Origin: Candidatus Benthicola azotiphorus
GTDB taxonomy: Bacteria; Gemmatimonadota; Gemmatimonadetes; Palauibacterales; Palauibacteraceae
Direction: 5' to 3'
Assembly: GCA_947581745.1 (NCBI GenBank)
Contig: CANPVW010000140.1
Span: 1-9,641 of the forward strand
Length of the DNA: 9,641 nt
Notes under the pieces: model-generated
The model's database searches: none
What the model saw: only the letters and a program-made list of their open reading frames with translations
What the model was told of the DNA's origin: nothing
Translations under genes and position numbers: made by a program
Shown here: one piece after another, positions 1-4,932 of the stretch
Layout: the number at the start of each line of letters is the position of its first letter
Numbering within the stretch: the first letter of the stretch is position 1

Positions 1-2
1 TA

Positions 3-74
3 GATGGAACACCGGTGGTCAGTACGTACGAAGTGTCCAACTCGACCTTCCACAAGATCCCGGCCCGCAGCTAA
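3..74 (+). CDS. Probable 3' end of an upstream gene (C-terminal 23 residues only)
   Basis: The third reading frame is open from the window edge to a TAA at 72-74 and encodes a tail ending in TFHKIPARS. Its codons mostly end in G or C and its composition is ordinary for a folded protein, unlike the Arg/Ser/Pro-rich products of the other frames here. I do not recognise the family. An alternative is a minus-strand frame open from about position 317 to the window edge, but its product looks like noise. The call rests on coding style alone and needs the upstream sequence. Confidence 0.4.
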   Translation, partial: DGTPVVSTYEVSNSTFHKIPARS

Positions 75-326
75 GGTCGAGACAGGTCGTTTCACAGGAG
101 GGGACGGTGCGCGTTCCGGCCGCCCCTCTTCTGCGAAGTCTCGCCACGTGGTTCGCTGGAAAGTCTCCTCCTCAGAAGATACGCCCTCCTGCGCCAAACC
201 CATCCGAGCCTGCAGCGCTGGAAGGCGGGGATCGTCGTGATCGTCTTTCCCACCCGTGTTTGGATTACATCTGAACGAGCGGACGTGTGAGTTGCCCGCT
301 TCCACCGTCCGTGTCATCATGAGATC
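75..326. other. Intergenic region upstream of the Lrp/AsnC gene
   Basis: I see no convincing gene in these 252 nt. The stretch around 256-275 is the only locally AT-richer part and may hold the promoter of the downstream regulator, but I could not find a clear -35/-10 pair. No strong terminator hairpin follows the TAA at 72-74. The one clear structure is the palindrome at the downstream edge, listed separately. Confidence 0.5.
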
Positions 327-331
327 ATGAT
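316..331. promoter_or_regulatory. Perfect 16-bp palindrome across the regulator start codon (candidate autoregulatory operator)
   Basis: The sequence ATCATGA-GA-TCATGAT has perfect 7-bp arms and a 2-nt centre. It covers the ATG start at 327-329. Lrp/AsnC proteins are dimeric regulators that commonly control their own genes, so a palindrome at this point is a natural candidate for autoregulation. Binding by the encoded protein is an inference. The palindrome could instead act on translation by placing the start codon in a small hairpin. Confidence 0.4.
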
Positions 332-812
332 TGATCAGGCCCTCGACGCCACCGATCGCGCCCTCCTGGCGCTTCTGCAGGACAACGCCCGCATCTCGAA
401 TGCTGAGATGGGGCGCCGCATCGGTCTTGCCACCTCGGCGGTACACCAGCGAGTCCGAAAGCTGGAGGACAGAGGGATCATCCTCGGCTACGCGGCGCGC
501 GTCGATCCCCGCTCGGCGGGATTCGGCCTCGCGGCTTTCGTGATGATCCGCACCGGAGACGGCGCGCGCTCGGAGAAGATCACGGCCCAGCTCAAGGCCG
601 TCCCGGAAGTGCTCGAAGTGCACCGGGTGGTGGGCGAGGATTGCTTCTTCGTCAAGGTTCGCGTGCGCGATCCGGACGAACTTGCCAACCTCCTCGATCA
701 TACGATCCAGAGGATCCCCGGTGTCGCCTCGACGCGCACGACCATCGTGCTGCAGACGGGAAAGGAAAGCACGGCCCTGCCGCTGGGCGCCAACGGAGAT
801 ACCGTCGGTTAG
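327..812 (+). CDS. Lrp/AsnC-family transcriptional regulator
   Basis: This 161-residue protein is the usual length of a single Lrp/AsnC regulator, a cytoplasmic DNA-binding protein that often senses amino acids. The N-terminal winged helix-turn-helix spans about residues 6-67, beginning LDATDRALLALLQ and including the recognition-helix region SAVHQRVRKLEDRGII. A RAM ligand-binding and oligomerisation domain follows at about 72-147, with the motif VLEVHRVVGEDCFFVKVRV and a final TTIVLQ strand. The start is fixed by a lack of ATG, GTG or TTG codons between 327 and an in-frame stop at 288-290. Only a weak purine motif precedes it. It lies 254 nt upstream of the cupredoxin operon on the same strand and could regulate it, but its effector and targets are unknown. 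The specific paralogue cannot be named. Confidence 0.93.
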   Translation: MIDQALDATDRALLALLQDNARISNAEMGRRIGLATSAVHQRVRKLEDRGIILGYAARVDPRSAGFGLAAFVMIRTGDGARSEKITAQLKAVPEVLEVHRVVGEDCFFVKVRVRDPDELANLLDHTIQRIPGVASTRTTIVLQTGKESTALPLGANGDTVG

Positions 813-910
813 ACGAGCCTGCGCTTCACGCGTCTTCCACGCCGCTCCCCACCACCAACCCGGTCCCGCCGAACCCACGACGATCCCCTGACGCACCGAC
901 CGCCGCAACC

Positions 911-985
911 TGTCACGCAACGAATCGTGTCTGCATTGTCATAGTGACAGACAATTTGTCGCAACATTGACTTTCTACTCGACAA
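911..985. promoter_or_regulatory. Cluster of TGTCA/TTGTC inverted half-sites upstream of the cupredoxin operon
   Basis: Two perfect inverted repeats lie side by side: TGTCA-TAG-TGACA at 937-949 and GACAA-T-TTGTC at 950-960. Further half-sites are TGTCA at 911-915 and GACAA at 981-985. The last sits inside the spacer of the candidate promoter at 967-996, and the palindromes end 7 nt before its -35. This layout fits binding by a dimeric repressor or activator. I cannot assign the motif to a known regulator family, and it does not match the palindrome on the upstream Lrp/AsnC gene. Confidence 0.5.
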
Positions 986-996
986 ATCGTGATACT
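967..996 (+). promoter_or_regulatory. Candidate sigma-70-type promoter for the cupredoxin operon
   Basis: A -35 of TTGACT (5 of 6 to consensus) at 967-972 is followed after 18 nt by GATACT (4 of 6) at 991-996. Transcription would then begin near 1003. This is the best promoter match in the window and lies in an unusually AT-rich stretch. It would place the possible GTG start at 989 upstream of the transcript, which favours the TTG start at 1067. Confidence 0.45.
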
Positions 997-1066
997 GGAA
1001 GGGTCGAGGGCGACAGCTCGCAGTCGGCTGTTCCTCAGCGGTCGGCGAGTCACGGGGAGGACTCCG

Positions 1067-2308
1067 TTGCATCTGAGAATCGAGACGGCGTCGAGAACCT
1101 CGGCAACACCTCACCACGCGGTGTGCCACGCGGGCGCCCGGGCGCTCCTGTTGCTCGCGGTATTCATCCCGGCGGCGGTCGTCGTCCCGGCCGCGGCCGT
1201 CGCACAGCCCGTCCTGGACCGCTCGCCCAACATGGCGGGCACGTGGGTAACCTCTCCCCGCAACCTCTTCTTCGAGATCTCCCATCGCTTCCAGGTCGTG
1301 GGTGGAGACGTCGACGTGACCGACATCTTCGACGGTGCGAAGATCGTCAATTACCCCACCTTCCTCCTCGCCTACGGGCTCCTCGAAAACGTCAACATCG
1401 GTTTTCGCTACAGCAGCAACTCCGCGCTGGCCGGCGGCCCGAACGAGTGGCAGCCGTACGCGACGTGGGGTGCAGTCCGCTCCACCGGGGGCGCGGCTCC
1501 CTCCCTCGCCCTGACGGGCGCGTGGAACGGCGCCGCGCAGAGCGTCGACGTCGAGCTCTCGAGCCAGATCCGATTCGGGCGGCTCGGGCTCCTCGGAGCC
1601 GTCAGGGGCTTCTCGCAGGCGTTCGAGAACGCGGCGGATGACGGGGAGGCCGCCCTGGCGCTCGCGGGCGGCGCGGTCGTGAGCATCACGCGCTACCTGG
1701 CTCTGGCCGGCGACGTCGCCGGCCGGGTCGCGGGCCCGAGCGGGGACCTGGCGTGGAGCGCCGGGTTGCAGGTCGGCATCCCGTACACTCCGCACACCTT
1801 CTCCCTCCTCGCGACGAACGTCTCCAGTGGGACGCTCCAGGGTACCTCGACCGGCGTGCCGGGCGTCGTCTACTGGGGCTTCGAGTTCACCATTCCGTTC
1901 AGCGGCTTCGCCCGCTGGGGCGACATCTTCGATCCCGACGAGGGATCGTCGACGACCGGAGCCGTGCCGCCGCCGCAGACACCGCTCCTCGCCCCGCCCG
2001 CGGCAGCAACCGAGCGGCGGGTCACGGAGCTCCGGATCTCGGGTCTCCGGTACGAGCGCACGGAGCTGCGCGTTCCGGTCGGGACCACCGTGCGATGGAT
2101 CAACCGTGACCCGGTGGCCCACACGGTCACCGCGGACGACGGCGCCTGGACCTCGCCGCTGATCGGTCCCGGTGACGTATTCGAGCACACGTTCAGCACC
2201 AGCGGGGAGTTCCTCTATCACTGCACCCCGCACCCGTTCATGCAGGCCCGAGTGACGGTTGTCGAAGGACGGGACACCCCTGCACCACAGACCCCTGATG
2301 GAAGGTGA
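1067..2308 (+). CDS. Outer-membrane beta-barrel (DUF5777-like) fused to a C-terminal amicyanin-type cupredoxin
   Basis: The 413-residue protein starts with a long basic leader and hydrophobic stretch (about residues 26-46), with likely signal-peptidase cleavage after AVA before Q47. Residues about 60-285 resemble the DUF5777 membrane beta-barrel family. They open with FFEISHRFQVVGG, continue with alternating amphipathic strands, and close with FEFTIPFSGFARW. A proline/alanine-rich linker leads to a cupredoxin domain at about 319-405. Its copper ligands are H352, C386, H389 and M392, with the loop CTPHPFM typical of amicyanin. It likely binds one type 1 copper for electron transfer at the outer membrane. 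TTG at 1067 is preferred over GTG at 989 because GGGGAGGA lies 5 nt upstream and the candidate promoter would exclude 989. GTG at 1121 is also possible. The following lipoprotein gene begins 4 nt after the stop. The membrane side of the copper domain is unknown. Confidence 0.8.
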   Translation: MHLRIETASRTSATPHHAVCHAGARALLLLAVFIPAAVVVPAAAVAQPVLDRSPNMAGTWVTSPRNLFFEISHRFQVVGGDVDVTDIFDGAKIVNYPTFLLAYGLLENVNIGFRYSSNSALAGGPNEWQPYATWGAVRSTGGAAPSLALTGAWNGAAQSVDVELSSQIRFGRLGLLGAVRGFSQAFENAADDGEAALALAGGAVVSITRYLALAGDVAGRVAGPSGDLAWSAGLQVGIPYTPHTFSLLATNVSSGTLQGTSTGVPGVVYWGFEFTIPFSGFARWGDIFDPDEGSSTTGAVPPPQTPLLAPPAAATERRVTELRISGLRYERTELRVPVGTTVRWINRDPVAHTVTADDGAWTSPLIGPGDVFEHTFSTSGEFLYHCTPHPFMQARVTVVEGRDTPAPQTPDGR

Positions 2309-2312
2309 CTCC

Positions 2313-3320
2313 ATGAGACGCACGAGCAGCATCGGCTTGGTTCTGAGCTTGGCCCTACCGGCACTTTTCGCCTGGAGCTGTGGCGGGGATGACGGTGGAG
2401 ACGGGAACGGCATGGGCCCCGCGCCGGTCGCGACGACGATCGCCGCCGCATCGGGTGGCGGCCAGACGGCGCAGGCCGGCTCACAGCTCTCCGCACCGTT
2501 CGTCGTGCGTGTGACGGATGCCCAGGGAGGGGGAGTCTCGGGAGTCAGCGTCTCGTGGAGCGTCACGGCGGGAGGGGGCTCACTGTCAGCCGCGTCCTCG
2601 CAATCGAACAGCCAGGGTCAGGCCTCCGTCACTCTGACGCTCGGGCCCGCCGCGGGCCCGAACACGGTGACGGCGTCCGCCTCCGGTCTGAGCGGATCTC
2701 CGGTGACGTTCAGCGCCACGGGGACGGCCCCGCCGCAGCCCGACGCCATCGCCCTCGTATCGGGTGACAATCAGCACGGCAAGACGCTCGCACCGCTGGC
2801 CAGTCCCTTCGTCGTGAAGGTGACGGACGACCAGGGCGATGGAGTCGCGGGCGTAACGGTGAACTGGGCGGTCGCCTCCGGCGGCGGCAGCCTCTCCGCG
2901 TCCACCACGACCACGAACGGCTCGGGGCAGGCCTCCGTGAGCTTCACTTCCGGCACGACGACCGGAGCGAGCACGGTGACCGCCAGTGCCACCGGCCTGA
3001 CGGGATCCCCGGTCACGTTCAGCGCGAGGACGAGTGTCCTCGTCATCGAGATGAGCGGCATCGCGTTCGTCTACCCCGACGGAAGCACCAATTCGGCAGC
3101 CACGGTCGCTGTTGGAGATACCATCGAGTGGATCAATCTGGACGGTGTCCAGCACACCGCGACGTCCAACATCGAGCCGGCGGGCGGAGCGGCGTTCGAC
3201 AGCGGCCTGATGCCGGCCGGGGCGACCTTCAGATTCGCCCCCGGCGTCGTCGGAACCTGGGAGTACTTCTGCCAGGTCCATCCGGCGCAGATGGCGGGAG
3301 CGACGATCACGGTTCAATAG
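2313..3320 (+). CDS. Lipoprotein with two bacterial Ig-like repeats and a C-terminal cupredoxin domain
   Basis: The 335-residue product has an arginine-containing N-terminus, a hydrophobic segment and a lipobox-like LFAWSC with C23 as probable lipidation site, followed by a Gly/Asp-rich linker. Two tandem Big-1-type Ig-like repeats follow at about residues 39-138 and 144-240. They share PFVV(R/K)VTD, GGGSLSA, GQASV, NTVTAS/STVTAS and GSPVTFSA. A plastocyanin-like domain occupies about 242-335, with copper ligands H281, C320, H323 and M327 in the loop CQVHPAQM. The Ig repeats probably act as a stalk that holds the copper domain away from the membrane. The ATG at 2313 has GGAAGG 7 nt upstream and lies 4 nt after the preceding stop, so the two genes are very likely one operon with coupled translation. 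An upstream in-frame start would overlap the previous gene and spoil the signal peptide. The redox partner is unknown. Confidence 0.85.
   Translation: MRRTSSIGLVLSLALPALFAWSCGGDDGGDGNGMGPAPVATTIAAASGGGQTAQAGSQLSAPFVVRVTDAQGGGVSGVSVSWSVTAGGGSLSAASSQSNSQGQASVTLTLGPAAGPNTVTASASGLSGSPVTFSATGTAPPQPDAIALVSGDNQHGKTLAPLASPFVVKVTDDQGDGVAGVTVNWAVASGGGSLSASTTTTNGSGQASVSFTSGTTTGASTVTASATGLTGSPVTFSARTSVLVIEMSGIAFVYPDGSTNSAATVAVGDTIEWINLDGVQHTATSNIEPAGGAAFDSGLMPAGATFRFAPGVVGTWEYFCQVHPAQMAGATITVQ
2427..3032 (+). repeat. Tandem coding repeat: two diverged Ig-like domain units
   Basis: Two units of about 100 codons (2427-2726 and 2742-3032) encode homologous Ig-like domains. Their ends remain similar at DNA level, for example GGATCTCCGGTGACGTTCAG against GGATCCCCGGTCACGTTCAG. 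The N-terminal strand of each unit is more diverged, so the duplication is not recent. Such repeats can vary in copy number between strains. Confidence 0.75.
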
Positions 3321-3365
3321 GGGCGAAGGCGTCTAACGACAGCTGAATTATCAACCTGCACGACA

Positions 3366-3394
3366 CCGCGCTCGGCCTCGATGGCCGGGCGCGG
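3366..3394. terminator. GC-rich hairpin after the cupredoxin operon
   Basis: A 12-bp stem with one G-U wobble and a 5-nt TCGAT loop (arms 3366-3377 and 3383-3394) lies 45 nt after the lipoprotein stop. No immediate T-run follows, but a pyrimidine-rich tract begins about 20 nt later. It may terminate or attenuate transcription between the operon and the third cupredoxin gene. Confidence 0.5.
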
Positions 3395-3517
3395 GTGCAT
3401 CGTGGGCCCGCGACCTTCCCTTTCCTCTCCCGTTTGTTATTTCTGTGGACGAAGAGGCTCATGCCCGCCCGGTCACGGTGATCGGGCCGGGTTCCGACAC
3501 GTAAGCGGAGCAGGGTC

Positions 3518-4345
3518 ATGCTGGCACTGGTCGCAGTACTCGCGGGTCTGGCGTCTCCCGCCGGACCGTCGCCGTCTCTCACGACGGCTGGAAATCTGAA
3601 GCCTCCGATCGTTCACGTCGTGGCGCGTGACTTCGAGTTCGAGGCGCCGGACCGAATTCCGGCAGGCGCCGTCACCTTCCAGCTCACGAACGAGGGTCCC
3701 GAGCCCCATCACGCATGGATCGTCCGATTCGACGGCGGCCACGGCCTCTCGGACTACCTGGAAGCGCTGCATCAGGGTGGGGGGCCTCCTTCCTGGGCCG
3801 TGGACATGGGCGGTCCCCAGGTGATGATGGAGTCGGGCGCCGTCAGCGATGCCACGATCGAGATGAAACCGGGGCGCTACGCGTTCATCTGCCACGTTCC
3901 GAGTCCCGACGGCGTCTCACACCTGGCCAAGGGCATGGCGAAGGAGTTCACGGTCGAAGAATCCTCCGCCCCGTCGGCGGCGATGCCGGCGGCCGACCTG
4001 ACGATCACCCTGGTCGATTACGCGTTCGTCATCGAGAAGCCTCTGCACGCGGGCCGGCAGCGTGTGCGGTTCACGAACACGTCCGGACAAACGCACGAGG
4101 TCGTCCTGTGGCGCCTTCACGACGGGGCGCACGTGGATGACGCGATCGCGTGGGTCGAGAACATGGACGGACCTCCACCGGGCGAGGTGGTCGGCGGCGT
4201 CGCCGGCATGGCGCCCGGCGTCGTGAACCTGGTCGACCTCGACCTCACGCCCGGCCTCTACGCGGCGACCTGCTTCGTACCGGACGCGGGCGATGGAAAG
4301 CCACACACCGTCCACGGGATGAAGGTGGAGTTCGAGGTCAAGTAG
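3518..4345 (+). CDS. Exported protein with two tandem cupredoxin-like domains
   Basis: The 275-residue protein begins with a hydrophobic leader (MLALVAVLAGLAS) that lacks the usual basic n-region. Two homologous domains follow, about residues 30-150 and 158-275. Domain 1 carries H64, C125, H135 and M140; domain 2 carries H193, C252, H263 and M268. The aligned patterns PGRYAFICHVP...SH...GM and PGLYAATCFVP...PH...GM mark an internal duplication. The Cys-to-His loops (9 and 10 residues) are far longer than in plastocyanin or amicyanin, so the copper geometry may differ from classic blue sites. Copper binding is inferred from ligand conservation. The ATG at 3518 has GGAG 7 nt upstream, and no other usable start lies between it and an in-frame TGA at 3479-3481. 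It is 197 nt from the preceding cupredoxin operon, with a hairpin between, so it may be a separate transcript. Confidence 0.75.
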   Translation: MLALVAVLAGLASPAGPSPSLTTAGNLKPPIVHVVARDFEFEAPDRIPAGAVTFQLTNEGPEPHHAWIVRFDGGHGLSDYLEALHQGGGPPSWAVDMGGPQVMMESGAVSDATIEMKPGRYAFICHVPSPDGVSHLAKGMAKEFTVEESSAPSAAMPAADLTITLVDYAFVIEKPLHAGRQRVRFTNTSGQTHEVVLWRLHDGAHVDDAIAWVENMDGPPPGEVVGGVAGMAPGVVNLVDLDLTPGLYAATCFVPDAGDGKPHTVHGMKVEFEVK

Positions 4346-4358
4346 CTTCCAATCGGCA

Positions 4359-4393
4359 GGCCGCTGCGAGCCTAGTCTCTGCTTGCAGCGGCC
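4359..4393. terminator. Bidirectional hairpin between convergent genes
   Basis: Arms GGCCGCTGCGAG (4359-4370) and CTTGCAGCGGCC (4382-4393) form a 12-bp stem with one G-U wobble and an 11-nt loop. It begins 13 nt after the stop of the double-cupredoxin gene. It overlaps the stop codon and last codons of the oppositely oriented DUF4440-like gene. There is no T-run on either side, so any termination would be structural or need a factor. Confidence 0.55.
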
Positions 4394-4869
4394 TCCCACT
4401 CCTCTTCCGTGGCGGGTGCCTTCTGGTGCTCCATGAGCATGCGCCAGGCGCCGTCCCTCTTGACGAGCAGCGCCGTGAAGTGGACGGTGGCCACCTGCTC
4501 CTCTCCGTCTTTCGGCGCGAAGCGATACCGGAAGATCCCCGTCTCGTGCGCGGTCGTCGCGTCGTTCAGGAGCCGGGTGAATCGGAAGGCGACACTCGCA
4601 TCCGCCCTTCCTTCCGCGGTGTCGACGAACAACCGCTGCCAGCCCGCGAGCGCTCCCGCGATGGGCTGGCTGCCGGACCCGTCCAGCACGAGCACGGCGT
4701 CGGGGTGATACAGCGCCGCGTAGCCGTCGAAGTCTCCCTCCTCGACCGTACGCGCGAGCTCGGTCCAGTAAGCGTCGAGCTCATCCCGCACCTGAGCGAG
4801 GCCGGACGCGGGCACGGTGAAAAGGAGTCCGGCAACCACCGTGCAGATGTATCTCGATAGCATGGGCAT
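4372..4869 (-). CDS. Exported DUF4440/SnoaL-like protein (NTF2-like fold)
   Basis: The 165-residue protein has a signal peptide at about residues 1-26 (LSRYICTVVAGLLFTVPASGLAQ). A single NTF2-like domain of the DUF4440/SnoaL group follows. Typical features are an N-terminal helix (VRDELDAYWTELARTVEEG), the element DFDGYAALYHPDAVLVLDG, and later strands ending HFTALLVKRDGAWRMLMEHQ. Members of this fold serve as small binding proteins, enzymes or secreted factors of unknown role, so no reaction can be assigned. Two ATG codons, at 4869 and 4863, could start it; neither has a clear Shine-Dalgarno. CATAAT lies just upstream at 4880-4875, so a short or leaderless transcript is possible. It sits 63 nt after the radical SAM gene on the same strand and may be co-transcribed with it, though a functional link is unproven. 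Confidence 0.82.
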   Translation of the reverse strand: MPMLSRYICTVVAGLLFTVPASGLAQVRDELDAYWTELARTVEEGDFDGYAALYHPDAVLVLDGSGSQPIAGALAGWQRLFVDTAEGRADASVAFRFTRLLNDATTAHETGIFRYRFAPKDGEEQVATVHFTALLVKRDGAWRMLMEHQKAPATEEEWEAAASRD

Positions 4870-4932
4870 GGTCCATTATGCGGGTTCGCGTGAAACTCCC
4901 GACGAGAACGAGCTCGGCCAGAAGACCGTCCC

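Noticed and set aside
4..240. Plus-strand 78-codon frame
   Set aside because: Its product is dominated by Arg, Ser and Pro, as expected from an out-of-frame reading, and no ribosome binding site precedes it.
1..317. Minus-strand frame open from about 317 to the window edge
   Set aside because: The translation is charged, Arg/Pro/Glu-rich and without recognisable structure. The plus-strand tail ending at 74 is more protein-like, though neither is certain.
812..840. Terminator after the Lrp/AsnC gene
   Set aside because: Only a 5-bp pairing (AGACG/CGTCT) with a 15-nt loop and no T-run is present, which is too weak to call.
809..2566. Minus-strand open frame of about 585 codons opposite the barrel-cupredoxin gene
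   Set aside because: The product is rich in Arg, Glu, Gly and Pro with no domain. The plus strand has recognisable domains, a ribosome binding site and a promoter.
3479..3481. TGA as a selenocysteine codon in the double-cupredoxin leader
   Set aside because: It would lie in the signal-peptide region, where no catalytic residue is expected, and I see no clear SECIS-like hairpin right after it.
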